Below, piece by piece: positions 8,165-16,828 of a stretch of 64,000 nt of DNA; within the stretch, counting starts at the first letter, position 1; each line of letters opens with the position of its first letter. The position numbers and the translations under genes are program-made. The notes below the pieces were generated by a model. That model was not told where the DNA came from. It saw only the letters and a list, made by a program, of their open reading frames with translations, and did not search any database. This DNA comes from Caballeronia pedi (GTDB taxonomy: Bacteria > Pseudomonadota > Gammaproteobacteria > Burkholderiales > Burkholderiaceae), in NCBI RefSeq assembly GCF_001544915.2, contig NZ_FCOE02000034.1:1-64000 (forward strand), given 5' to 3'.

Positions 8165-8941
8165 ATGAAACGTGCATTGCTTCCCGTGTTGCTCGCGCTC
8201 GTCATGGCGCCCGCGATGGTGCAGGCGCAGGACCCCCAGACGCTGCGCTTCGGCGTCGATCCGAGTTATCCGCCGTTCGAGTCGAAGGCGGCGGATGGCT
8301 CGCTCGTCGGCTTCGATATCGAGCTCGGCAATGCGATCTGCGCGCAACTGAACCAGAAATGCGTGTGGGTGGAGCAGAGCTTCGACGGCATGATCCCGGC
8401 GCTGAAGGCGCGCAAGTTCGACGCAATCCTCTCCGCGATGTCGGCCACCGAATCGCGCCGTCAGCAGATCGACTTCACGCATCGTCTCTACAACGGCCCG
8501 TCGGCGCTGATCGCGCGTTCGGGCACGAAGCTGCAGCCGGATGCGAAAGCCTTGCAGGGACAGCGCGTCGGCGTCGTGCAGGGTTCGACGCAGGAGAGCT
8601 TCGCGCGCACCGAATGGGCGGCGAAGGGCGTCACGCTCGTGTCCTACCAGACGCAGGACCAGATCTATCAGGACCTCGTGACGGGCCGCCTCGACGCCGC
8701 GTTCCAGTCGTCGGTGCAGGCCGACTACGGCTTTCTGCAGACGCCGCGCGGCAAGGGCTTCGCGCTGGTCGGCGAGCCGGTGAAGGACAATCGCGTGGCG
8801 GGCGATGTCGCGATCGGTCTGCGCCGTGGCGACGCCGCGCTCGAAGACCGCCTCAACCAGGCGATCGACGCGATCCGCAAGAACGGCAATTATCAGCGCG
8901 TGGCGTCGAAGTACTTCAACTTCGACATCTACGGCAATTGA
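8165..8941 (+). CDS. Family 3 (amino acid type) ABC transporter substrate-binding protein
   Basis: 258 residues. A signal peptide (MKRALLPVLLALVMAPAMVQA, with cleavage predicted before QDPQTLRFG) sends it to the periplasm. The body has family-3 features: FGVDPSYPPFESK, GFDIELGNAIC, DGMIPALKARKFD, SATESRRQQIDFT and the C-terminal NGNYQRVASKYFNFDIYG. Lysine/arginine/ornithine- and opine-type binding proteins look like this. No permease or ATPase gene is next to it, so it must borrow a membrane complex encoded elsewhere. It lies between M20 and PhyH genes in the same direction. Confidence 0.9.
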   Translation: MKRALLPVLLALVMAPAMVQAQDPQTLRFGVDPSYPPFESKAADGSLVGFDIELGNAICAQLNQKCVWVEQSFDGMIPALKARKFDAILSAMSATESRRQQIDFTHRLYNGPSALIARSGTKLQPDAKALQGQRVGVVQGSTQESFARTEWAAKGVTLVSYQTQDQIYQDLVTGRLDAAFQSSVQADYGFLQTPRGKGFALVGEPVKDNRVAGDVAIGLRRGDAALEDRLNQAIDAIRKNGNYQRVASKYFNFDIYGN

Positions 8942-8974
8942 ATGCATGATCAACCCACTCACAGGGAGCGAGCG

Positions 8975-9814
8975 ATGCACGAAAGCCTGAAAGAGCGTCT
9001 TGCCCGTGCCGTGACGCCGGCGCTGACGGACGCGTTTCGTCGCGACGGCGCCGTGTGCGTGCGCAATATCTTCACGGAAGAAGAAGTCGCCTTGCTGCGC
9101 GACGGCATCGAGCGCAATCTCGCCGCGCCGAGCGAACGCGCCAAGGTCGCGAGCCGGCCCGACGATCCGGGCTGGTTTTTCGAGGACTTCTGCAACTGGC
9201 AGTCGAACGATGCGTACCGGCGCTTCATCGGCGGGTCAGCCGCGCCTGCGGTGGCCGGCGCGCTGATGGGCTGCGAGACCGTGCGGCTGTATCACGACCA
9301 TGTGCTCGTGAAGGAGCCGAACACGCGACAGCGCACGCCGTGGCATCAGGATCAGCCGTACTACAACATCGTCGGCGGGGACAACGTGAGCATGTGGATT
9401 CCCGTCGATCCCGTGGCGCGCGAGTCGACGCTCGAATTCGTCGCGGGCTCGCATCGCGGGCCCTGGCTGATGCCGCGCACGTTCATGGAAAACGAGGCGA
9501 AGTGGTTTCCGGAAGGCAGCCTCGCGGACCTGCCGGACATCGAAGCCGATCGCGCCGCGCATCCGATCGTCGGCTGGGCGCTCGAACCGGGCGACATGGT
9601 CTGCTTCAACATGCTCACGCTGCATGCGTCGGGCGGCGTCGGCGGCAGCGTGCGGCGGCGCGCGTTCTCGATCCGCTTCATCGGCGACGACATCCGCCAC
9701 GCGCCGCGCCCGTGGCGCACCTCGCCCGAGTTTCCCGGACTCGCCTCCGTCCTGGCCGACGGCGCGCCGATGGATCATCCGCTGTTTCCGGTTTTGTGGA
9801 CCGCGCGTGACTGA
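8975..9814 (+). CDS. Phytanoyl-CoA dioxygenase (PhyH) family protein
   Basis: 279 residues. The double-stranded beta-helix iron site is visible: WHQD (His124, Asp126) and a distal His at 217 in LTLHASGG, with RRRAFSIRF carrying the 2-oxoglutarate-binding Arg. These enzymes hydroxylate unactivated carbons with Fe(II), O2 and 2-oxoglutarate. The ATG at 8975 has CAGGGAG upstream; an in-frame ATG at 8942 is less likely. It ends 2 bp from the convergent PrpD gene. Placement after an amidohydrolase and a binding protein suggests hydroxylation of the imported compound (inference). Confidence 0.9.
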   Translation: MHESLKERLARAVTPALTDAFRRDGAVCVRNIFTEEEVALLRDGIERNLAAPSERAKVASRPDDPGWFFEDFCNWQSNDAYRRFIGGSAAPAVAGALMGCETVRLYHDHVLVKEPNTRQRTPWHQDQPYYNIVGGDNVSMWIPVDPVARESTLEFVAGSHRGPWLMPRTFMENEAKWFPEGSLADLPDIEADRAAHPIVGWALEPGDMVCFNMLTLHASGGVGGSVRRRAFSIRFIGDDIRHAPRPWRTSPEFPGLASVLADGAPMDHPLFPVLWTARD

Positions 9815-9816
9815 TA

Positions 9817-11301
9817 TCAGGATTCCTGTTTTTCAGACTGCGTACGCATCGCACGCGACAACGCATCGAGACTCGCGGTGAGCCGTTCGACGGGCAATGC
9901 ATCGAGCGACATCACGATGTCGGCCAGCTCACGCGCCGCATGCCGAATCTCCCGCGGACCATCGCCTGCCGCATCGAGACCGACCATCACGCCGAACTTG
10001 CTGCGGATCTGCGCATCGGAAAAACGCGTCGCCGATGTCCACGGATCGCCGCTCGCATGATCGGCCGTGGCGCTGAACACCGCGCCGCGCGCATGGATGT
10101 CGACGCCGCCCGGCACGCCGCGCCATTGACCGCCCGTCATCCATTCGGCGATGTTCGATGACGAAGGCTCCGCCGTGACCGTCACGCGCTCGCGGAAGGC
10201 CGCGATGCGCGCATCGTTCATCGTCGCGGCTTCATACCAGCGCGGACCCGGCGCAATCGCATAAGCAAGGGCGGCGAGCGCATGCGCATGACTGAACTCC
10301 GCGCTCAGCGGATCGCGCGGCTGCTGTTCGCGGAAAATCGGCGTGAGCGCGAACGGGTTGGCGCGCACCACGACACGTGTGATCTCGTCCGGGCGCAGCG
10401 CATGCCGGTCGAGCAACTGCGCGAACGCGCTCAGCGGATGATGAATCCAGCGGCAGCAGGGCCAGGGCTTGTACGTCGTGTTGAGAATCTGCCAGTCTTC
10501 GCCGAGGCCGGCGAGCAGCGCGTGATCGTCGTGACCCGGCGAGCCGTAGAACTTCCAGAACGCGTTGTCGCCGTCGAGTATGTCCGTGAAGCCCGTACTG
10601 CCGAGCCGCGCGAGCAGGGCGGACGATACCCCGATCTCCGCGCACCAGCCGGCGTCGGCATATTTGTACATCGGCTGTTCGACGGATTCCGCCCACTTGC
10701 GCAAGGTGGGCTGCGGCGAATTGCTGCCGCCGATGCCGAACGCGTGATTGGCCTGTCTCGTGTCGAGCCGCGCGATGTGCGCCGACGCGCCGATGGCCGC
10801 CCACGCGATCGTCGCGGCAGGCCCGCCCAGCTCGTTCCAGCCGATCACCTCGCCGTTCTCGATCTGCATGGGCGCACCCATCCAGCTGCCGATGCGCGCG
10901 CCCACATCGAAGCCAACGGCAATCGCGCCAAGCAGATCGCGGCCGCTGCGCCGGTCCAGCTCCGCCAGCGCCAGCGCCGAGAACACGGTGGCGTTGCCGA
11001 AGTGCGTCGAGGTCGGGAAGGTGTCGTCGGCGTCGAGCACGTTGGCGAGGCGCGCGTTGGCATAGGCGGCCGCCGTCGCCGAGCTGCGCCGTGGCGAGCC
11101 GACGACGCTCGCGTGCGGCGCACCGCCGAGCGTGTTCACGTACTCGAGCGCGATCCTGCCGCTCGGCGTATCGACCGCGCCGAGCGCGCAGCCGATCGTA
11201 TCGAGCAACAGGCGCTTTGTTTCGTGCACGACGGCTTCCGGAAGGTCGTCAAAGCGCGTCTGTACGGTGAAATCGGCCAGTGTCTGTGTGAGCGAGGTCA
11301 T
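9817..11301 (-). CDS. MmgE/PrpD family protein
   Basis: 494 residues, normal for the MmgE/PrpD family, which includes 2-methylcitrate dehydratase, iminodisuccinate epimerase and cis-aconitate decarboxylase. Visible family features are an all-helical N-terminal domain with LLLDTIGCALGAVDTPSG, ANARLANVLDADDTF, and the lid part with TYKPWPCCRWIHHPLSA. AAGGA precedes the ATG by about 8 nt. It is the last gene of a minus-strand unit with an MFS transporter and etfBA, 26 bp after etfA. No other methylcitrate-cycle gene is present, so a role in propionate use is not supported; dehydration or isomerisation of a carboxylic acid is a safer guess. Confidence 0.85.
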   Translation of the reverse strand: MTSLTQTLADFTVQTRFDDLPEAVVHETKRLLLDTIGCALGAVDTPSGRIALEYVNTLGGAPHASVVGSPRRSSATAAAYANARLANVLDADDTFPTSTHFGNATVFSALALAELDRRSGRDLLGAIAVGFDVGARIGSWMGAPMQIENGEVIGWNELGGPAATIAWAAIGASAHIARLDTRQANHAFGIGGSNSPQPTLRKWAESVEQPMYKYADAGWCAEIGVSSALLARLGSTGFTDILDGDNAFWKFYGSPGHDDHALLAGLGEDWQILNTTYKPWPCCRWIHHPLSAFAQLLDRHALRPDEITRVVVRANPFALTPIFREQQPRDPLSAEFSHAHALAALAYAIAPGPRWYEAATMNDARIAAFRERVTVTAEPSSSNIAEWMTGGQWRGVPGGVDIHARGAVFSATADHASGDPWTSATRFSDAQIRSKFGVMVGLDAAGDGPREIRHAARELADIVMSLDALPVERLTASLDALSRAMRTQSEKQES

Positions 11302-11327
11302 ATCGAATCATCCTTAGCGAACACGCT

Positions 11328-12257
11328 TCAGAGCGCGTCCTGAAGTTGCGGCAGCGCCTCGAACAGATCACCGACGAGGCCGTAGTCCGCGACCTGGAAG
11401 ATCGGCGCATCGGGGTCCTTGTTGATGGCGACGATCACCTTCGAATCCTTCATGCCGGCGAGATGCTGGATCGCCCCCGAGATGCCGACGGCGACATACA
11501 GTTGCGGCGCGACGATCTTGCCCGTCTGCCCGACCTGCAGATCGTTCGGGGCAAATCCGGCATCGACGGCCGCGCGCGATGCGCCCACGGCTGCGCCGAG
11601 TTTGTCGGCGAGCGGATAGAGCAACGCGAACCGTTCTTCGCTCTGCATGCCGCGCCCGCCGCTCACGACGATCTCCGCCGCGTCCAGCTCCGGGCGGTCC
11701 GAGCGCGCGATTTTTTCATCGACGAAAGCCGATGTACTGCTCGTCGCCACGGTCTCGACGGGCACGATGTCCGCGTTGCCGCCGCTCGCGTCCACCGGTG
11801 CGAAGGCGCTTGCGCGCACGGTCGCGCAGATCACCGACGCGCACGACTGCACGGTCGCGATCGCGTTGCCCGCGTGAACCGGGCGCTTGAACGTATCGGC
11901 GGCAAGGACCGCGATGATGTCGGAGACGGGGTCCGCATCGAGCAGCGCGGCGACGCGCGGCAGCACGTTCTTGCCGTGCGAGGTCGCCGCGCAGAGGACG
12001 TGGCTGTAGTCCGCCGCCAGCGATGCGACCAGCGGCGCGAGGTTCTCCGGCAACCGGTGCGCGTGCGCGCTGTGATCCGCGACGAGCACTTGCCTGACAT
12101 GCGCGATGCGCGCCGCCTGCCGCGCCACGTCCTGCACGTCGTGACCGGCGACGAGCAGCGCGATGTCGCCGCCGATCGCATGCGCGGCGGCGACCGCGTT
12201 CAGGGTAGCCGCGCCCAGCGCGCCGTTCGAATGTTCAGCGATTGCGAGAATAGCCAT
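11328..12257 (-). CDS. etfA: Electron transfer flavoprotein alpha subunit
   Basis: 309 residues. The C-terminal FAD-binding domain is clear: [49 protein letters not shown] and the closing [21 protein letters not shown] (spread over residues 195-295). With EtfB it forms the heterodimer that takes electrons from acyl-CoA dehydrogenases. The start overlaps the etfB stop by one base (TGATG), so translation is coupled. A likely donor is the acyl-CoA dehydrogenase at 18718-19860. This may be an extra, pathway-dedicated copy rather than the housekeeping ETF. Confidence 0.95.
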   Translation of the reverse strand: MAILAIAEHSNGALGAATLNAVAAAHAIGGDIALLVAGHDVQDVARQAARIAHVRQVLVADHSAHAHRLPENLAPLVASLAADYSHVLCAATSHGKNVLPRVAALLDADPVSDIIAVLAADTFKRPVHAGNAIATVQSCASVICATVRASAFAPVDASGGNADIVPVETVATSSTSAFVDEKIARSDRPELDAAEIVVSGGRGMQSEERFALLYPLADKLGAAVGASRAAVDAGFAPNDLQVGQTGKIVAPQLYVAVGISGAIQHLAGMKDSKVIVAINKDPDAPIFQVADYGLVGDLFEALPQLQDAL

Positions 12258-13006
12258 CAGATCACCTTTGCTTCCGTCCTGAGCCTGTCGACGAGTTGCG
12301 TGACGGACTCCACCTTGATGCCGCCCTTGCGGTCCGCGGGCGGCTCGACGCGCAGCGTGCGCAGCGTGGTGCCGGCGGGCACGCCGAGCGCGCTGGCCGC
12401 GAGCGTCTCGAGCGGCTTCTTCTTCGCCTTCATGATGTTCGGCAGCGTTGCGTAGCGCGGCTCGTTGAGGCGCAAGTCCGTCGTGATGACGGCAGGCAGT
12501 TGCAGCGACACGGTTTGCAGCCCGCCATCGACTTCGCGCGTGACCGCGATGCGTTGCCCGTCGAGCTCGACGGCGGAGGCGAACGTGCCTTGCGGCCAGT
12601 CCAGCAACGCGGCGAGCATCTGGCCGGTCTGGTTGTTGTCGCTGTCGATCGCCTGTTTGCCGAGCAGCACGAGCCGCGGCGCTTCGCGTTCGACGACGGC
12701 CTTCAGCAGCTTCGCGACGGCAAGCGCGCCCGGCGTCTCCCGGGTTTCGACCAGAATCGCGCGGTCCGCGCCGATCGCGAGCGCCGTGCGCAATTGCTCC
12801 TGCGCGGCGGCGGGTCCGATCGACACGGCGACGACTTCCGTCGCGATGCCCTTTTCCTTCAGACGCACCGCGTCCTCGACGGCGATTTCGCAGAAAGGGT
12901 TGATCGACATCTTCACGTTGTCGAGTTCGACGCCGCTGTGATCCGTTTTCACGCGCACCTTCACGTTGTGATCGACGACGCGCTTGACCGTAACCAATAC
13001 CTTCAT
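12257..13006 (-). CDS. etfB: Electron transfer flavoprotein beta subunit
   Basis: 249 residues, the standard length. It begins [19 protein letters not shown] and includes [19 protein letters not shown] and the AMP-binding stretch [18 protein letters not shown]. It pairs with the overlapping etfA. It lies 48 bp downstream of the MFS transporter gene in the same direction, so the four genes MFS-etfB-etfA-prpD are probably one transcript. Confidence 0.95.
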   Translation of the reverse strand: MKVLVTVKRVVDHNVKVRVKTDHSGVELDNVKMSINPFCEIAVEDAVRLKEKGIATEVVAVSIGPAAAQEQLRTALAIGADRAILVETRETPGALAVAKLLKAVVEREAPRLVLLGKQAIDSDNNQTGQMLAALLDWPQGTFASAVELDGQRIAVTREVDGGLQTVSLQLPAVITTDLRLNEPRYATLPNIMKAKKKPLETLAASALGVPAGTTLRTLRVEPPADRKGGIKVESVTQLVDRLRTEAKVI

Positions 13007-13054
13007 GCTGACGACCTCATTGCTCGGCTCCTGAATAAAAAATGAACGGGATCG

Positions 13055-14710
13055 CTAGTGCGTCAATTGCGGACCACCGACATCCACGTAGCCTTCCTCG
13101 CGCGTTTCGGCATTGAAGCGTTCGAGTTCCGCATGCGCGGCGGCCTCGCCCTGCAACAGCGAACGGCTCGCGAACAGCAGCGCGCCGATCGAAACGGGCA
13201 GCACGCCGATCGCGCAGAGGATCGCGAGACGGAGATCGCCGGATGCGTCGCTCACGAGACCGACGAAGTAGGGTCCGAGACCCAGACCGAAGATGTTCGG
13301 GCCGAGCGAGAACGCGGCGAACGCCGTGCCGCGCAGGCGCGGAATGACGAGATCCTGCGTGGTCGCCTGAAGCGGGCCGAACCACATCGGCACGAAGAAC
13401 GTCGCGACCGCGTAGGCGCAATAGAACAGCGTGACGCTTGGCGTGAGGTACTGCAGCACGGTCGCGGCGCTGAATGCGGTCGCCGTCACGCAGACGAAAT
13501 ACAGCCGGCCGAACGCGTGCTTGCGCTTGGCCCAGTCGCACAGATAGCCGCTCAGGCTGATGCCGGCGCCGCCCGCGATGATCGCGATGATGCCGAGATG
13601 CAGGCCCGCCTGCGCCGTCAGGCCGAGCGTGCGGCTCGCGTAGACGAACACGAAGGCATTGACGGCGTTCATCGCGAACGCGAGAAACGCGCCCGCCACG
13701 GTGACGGCCGCGAACGTGCGCGAGCCGGTGATGAGACGGTGCGCGTAGGCATCGCCGAGACGCGTGGCCTGATACCAGTTCGAGCACACATAGAACGCGA
13801 CCGCGATGGCGATCCACTGCACGAGATTGCTGGTGATATCGAAGCCGCCGACCGTGGCGATCACGGCCTTGCGACCCGCGGAGAGCACCTGATTGCTGCC
13901 CCAGGTGGCCACGATCACCAGCGCGACGGCAAGCAGCAGATAGACGACATTGCGCAGATATTCGCGACGCGGCGCGCCGAGCGCCTGCAGGCGCATCCAG
14001 CTCCACGGCGGAATCATCGCGCCGAGATCGCGCAGCGCGCTCGCGAACGGATGCGGGTCCTTTCTCGCGGGCACGGTGTCGAGCCTGCCACGCACCGGCT
14101 CGCGAACGGTCAGCATGACGACCAGTGCGAACAGGATGCCCGGCACGCCGACGCCGATGAACGACGCCTGCCATCCAGTCAGTCCGAACGGCGCGTTGCC
14201 GCCCGCGAAGGTCCGCTCCCACGCGGACACGATCGAGCCGCCGATCGCAAGCGATGCGCCCGCGCCCACATACACGCCGACGGAATAGAGCGCGAGCACC
14301 GTGCCGCGCCGCGCGCGCTCGAAGTAGTCGCCGAGCAGCGAGACCGCGGCGGGCGTCGCGCTCGCCTCGCCGATACCCACGCCGATGCGCGCCGTGCCGA
14401 GCTGCACGAAGCTGCGTGAGAGCCCCGACAGCGCCGTCATCAGCGACCAGAACGACAGCCCGAGCGCGAGCGTACGCACGCGGCTCCAGCCATCGGCGAG
14501 ACGCGCGAGCGGGATGCCGAACACGCAATAGAAGAGCGCGAACGACGTGCCGTACAAGAGGCCGAGCTGCGCGTCGGATACCCCGAGATCTTTCTTCAGA
14601 TAGGGCGCGAGGATGGTCACGATCTGCCGGTCGACATAACTGAAGGCATAGATCAGCGTGAGGATGAACAGCACATACCAGCGATACCAGGGGCGTTCAT
14701 GAGTCGTCAT
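13055..14710 (-). CDS. MFS transporter, long form with an extra central segment
   Basis: 551 residues, about 100 more than a typical 12-helix MFS protein. The first half is standard: SYVDRQIVTILAPYL in helix 1, then GVSDAQLGLLYGTSFALFY and RLADGWSRVR. The central region after TVREPVRGR carries additional hydrophobic stretches (VVYLLLAVALVIVATWG and an AIAVAFYVC region) before the second half resumes with SGYLCDWAKR. Fourteen membrane helices are possible. The ATG at 14708-14710 is used; the open frame continues upstream without a better start. It heads the etfBA-prpD unit and probably imports the carboxylate used by the cluster. Confidence 0.85.
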   Translation of the reverse strand: MTTHERPWYRWYVLFILTLIYAFSYVDRQIVTILAPYLKKDLGVSDAQLGLLYGTSFALFYCVFGIPLARLADGWSRVRTLALGLSFWSLMTALSGLSRSFVQLGTARIGVGIGEASATPAAVSLLGDYFERARRGTVLALYSVGVYVGAGASLAIGGSIVSAWERTFAGGNAPFGLTGWQASFIGVGVPGILFALVVMLTVREPVRGRLDTVPARKDPHPFASALRDLGAMIPPWSWMRLQALGAPRREYLRNVVYLLLAVALVIVATWGSNQVLSAGRKAVIATVGGFDITSNLVQWIAIAVAFYVCSNWYQATRLGDAYAHRLITGSRTFAAVTVAGAFLAFAMNAVNAFVFVYASRTLGLTAQAGLHLGIIAIIAGGAGISLSGYLCDWAKRKHAFGRLYFVCVTATAFSAATVLQYLTPSVTLFYCAYAVATFFVPMWFGPLQATTQDLVIPRLRGTAFAAFSLGPNIFGLGLGPYFVGLVSDASGDLRLAILCAIGVLPVSIGALLFASRSLLQGEAAAHAELERFNAETREEGYVDVGGPQLTH

Positions 14711-14994
14711 GGCGAGCCTTTGAAATGCGGCGCCGCGGCGGACAGGCGCGCGGCGCGGATGCGAATCGACGGCCATGCGCTCGCGCTTGCGGGCAGGCCG
14801 GCCTGTTTGAAAAGCGTCGTGCGAGGCGACTAGCCGGAACGGTTGATAGGCATGGCGTCGTGTCTCCTGATCTTGTTCGTTATCGGTGCCCGAGCGTCTG
14901 CGCTCATCGGCTGGTTCACAGAATAGCCATGCATATCGCCCCGAAACCAATACGTTTTTCCGATCCAATGAGAGGAAGAACCTTGCGTGCGTAT

Positions 14995-15021
14995 CAGAGG
15001 GAAATCCTCTGAATTCCTCTG
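14995..15021. promoter_or_regulatory. Inverted and direct repeat, candidate operator
   Basis: CAGAGG (14995-15000), a 5-nt spacer and CCTCTG (15006-15011) form a perfect 6-bp dyad. A third half-site CCTCTG follows at 15016-15021, exactly 10 bp after the second, one helical turn. This geometry suits a dimeric regulator with an accessory half-site. Function is inferred from form and position only. Confidence 0.35.
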
Positions 15022-15022
15022 C

Positions 15023-15034
15023 AAACAGTATTGG
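15023..15034 (+). promoter_or_regulatory. Shared motif AAACAGTATTGG, copy 1
   Basis: The 12-mer AAACAGTATTGG, preceded by GC and followed by TC, lies 114 nt before the start of the FAD hydroxylase gene. An identical 12-mer lies 102 nt before the SDR-P450 unit (27616-27627). The similar distance to two catabolic starts hints at a common regulator. Exact 12-mers can recur by chance in 64 kb, so support is weak. Confidence 0.3.
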
Positions 15035-15148
15035 TCGAGCCACGGGAGTGCTTGCTAGAGTGGCTTCACATCGAGGCGCCGCTGTGAGCAAGCGTGGCGG
15101 CGCGACGTAGGTTCTAACGACACGTAAAGCGTGATGGAGCATTCAGCT

Positions 15149-16828
15149 ATGGCAAGAATCGAAGCGAACGGACGTGTACCGGTCGTCATCGTCGGAGCGG
15201 GGCCGGTCGGTCTTTCCCTCGCGGGCGATCTCGGCTGGCGCGGCATTTCCTGCGTGCTGATCGAGCGCGGCGACGGCACCGTGTTTCAGCCCAGGATGGA
15301 CATGGTCGGCATTCGCACGATGGAGTTCTGCCGCCGCTGGGGCATCGTCGACGACGTCGAAACCGCGGGCTACAACCGCGACTATCCGCAGGACTACGCA
15401 TGGGTGTCGCAGCTCGCGGGCGGCTATGAATTCGGCCGCGAACCGTTTCCGAGCGTGCGTGACGAAGCGCGGCCCGAGCAAAGCCCGCAAAAGCGCGAGC
15501 GCTGTCCGCAAAATTTCTTCGATCCCGTGCTGACGCGCTTCGCGAAGAAGACCGGCAGCGCGCAGATCCGCTACTGCACGGAATACGTTTCGCACGAAGA
15601 GCGCGAGGACGGCGTCACGGTGACCGTGCGCGATCTCGCCTCGGGCAAGGAAGAAACCATCGAGTGCCAGTATCTCGTCGGTTGCGACGGCGGTGCGAGC
15701 CGCGTGAAGGAGCGTCTCGGCATCCGCATGACGGGCACGCCCGCGCTCACTTACACGACGAACGCGATCATCGAGTGCAAGGGGCTCGAAGCGCTGCACG
15801 ACAAGAAGCCCGGCTACCGCTATATCTTCATCGGGCCGGAGGGCACGTGGAGCACGGTCGTCGCGATCAACGGGCGCGACTGGTGGCGTTTCTCGATCGT
15901 CGGCGACGGCACGATGCGCACGCTGTCGGAAGACGACGTGGCGGCGGCCTTCCGGCGCGCGGTGGGTCGCGACGATGTGGAGTTCAGGATTCTCTCGGTG
16001 ATGCCGTGGATCCGCCGCCAGCTCGTCGCCGATGACTACGGCACGGCCCGCGTGAAGATTGCCGGCGACGCGGCGCATCTCACCTCGCCGACGGGCGGCT
16101 TCGGCATGAACATGGGCATTCAGGATGCCGTGGATCTCGGCTGGAAGCTGCAGGCGATGGTCGAAGGCTGGGGCGGCGCGCATCTGCTCGACACCTACGA
16201 ATTCGAGCGCCGTCCGGTCGCGATACGCAACGTCAACGAGGCGACCAGCAATCTCAAGCTGATGCTCACGCCGCGCGAGAACCTGAGCGCGGCCGTGTTC
16301 GAGCCGGGCGAAGCGGGCGACGAGGCGCGCCGCATCTTCGGCGACGCCTATACGGCGATGATGAAGCGCGAGTGGTACACCATCGGCATTCATCTGGGCT
16401 TTCGCTACGAAGGCTCTTCGATCGTCGTGCCGGACGGCACCCCCGAACCGGAGGACACGGTCAGCACCTATGTGCAGACCTCGCGCCCCGGCCATCGCGC
16501 GCCGCATGTGTGGCTCGCGCCGGGCCGTTCCACGCTCGACCTGTTCGGCCAGACCTTCGTGCTGCTGCGCTTCGATCCGTCGCTCGACATCGAAGCGCTG
16601 CGCGACGCCGCGCAGCGCGCGGGCGTGCCGCTCACCGTGATCGACGTCGGCAACGATGCGGCGCGCGCCGCCTACGAGCGCGCGCTGGTGCTCGTGCGTC
16701 CCGACGGCCACGTTGCATGGCGTGCCGACGCCGCGCCCGAGGATGCGCAAGCGCTGGTCAACGTGATTCGCGGCGTCTATCCCGTGAAGCCCGAGGCAGT
16801 CGTCAGCGAAGAGGTGGTCACGCGATGA
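15149..16828 (+). CDS. FAD-dependent aromatic hydroxylase (MhpA-like)
   Basis: 559 residues, of the flavoprotein monooxygenase group that includes 3-(3-hydroxyphenyl)propionate hydroxylase. Motifs: VVIVGAGPVGLSLAGDL (FAD ADP-binding loop), VGCDGGASRVKE (DG motif) and KIAGDAAHLTSPTGGFGMNMGIQD (GD motif, residues about 305-330). A thioredoxin-like C-terminal domain (about 455-550) is typical of the phenol hydroxylase/MhpA branch. The ATG at 15149 has GATGGAGC upstream; an ATG at 15134 is in frame. It overlaps the FAH gene by ATGA. With that gene and the cupin dioxygenase it suggests ring hydroxylation followed by ring cleavage (inference). Confidence 0.85.
   Translation: MARIEANGRVPVVIVGAGPVGLSLAGDLGWRGISCVLIERGDGTVFQPRMDMVGIRTMEFCRRWGIVDDVETAGYNRDYPQDYAWVSQLAGGYEFGREPFPSVRDEARPEQSPQKRERCPQNFFDPVLTRFAKKTGSAQIRYCTEYVSHEEREDGVTVTVRDLASGKEETIECQYLVGCDGGASRVKERLGIRMTGTPALTYTTNAIIECKGLEALHDKKPGYRYIFIGPEGTWSTVVAINGRDWWRFSIVGDGTMRTLSEDDVAAAFRRAVGRDDVEFRILSVMPWIRRQLVADDYGTARVKIAGDAAHLTSPTGGFGMNMGIQDAVDLGWKLQAMVEGWGGAHLLDTYEFERRPVAIRNVNEATSNLKLMLTPRENLSAAVFEPGEAGDEARRIFGDAYTAMMKREWYTIGIHLGFRYEGSSIVVPDGTPEPEDTVSTYVQTSRPGHRAPHVWLAPGRSTLDLFGQTFVLLRFDPSLDIEALRDAAQRAGVPLTVIDVGNDAARAAYERALVLVRPDGHVAWRADAAPEDAQALVNVIRGVYPVKPEAVVSEEVVTR

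Larger units (their letters stand above)
14711..15148. promoter_or_regulatory. Divergent regulatory region between MFS and FAD-hydroxylase operons
   Basis: A 438-bp gap without a convincing gene. It must hold the promoters for the leftward MFS-etfBA-prpD unit and the rightward catabolic run. Its AT content is higher around 14940-15035. That part has a dyad with a repeated half-site (14995-15021), a 12-bp motif also seen upstream of 27730, and a related AAACGTATTGG on the minus strand (14947-14957). No regulator gene is adjacent, so the controlling protein must be encoded elsewhere in the window or genome. Confidence 0.5.

Noticed and set aside
6881-8980. A 699-codon open frame on the minus strand across the M20 and binding-protein genes
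   Set aside because: It mirrors strongly supported genes on the plus strand; its translation is rich in Arg, His and Ala with no domain, a known effect of high-GC codon bias.
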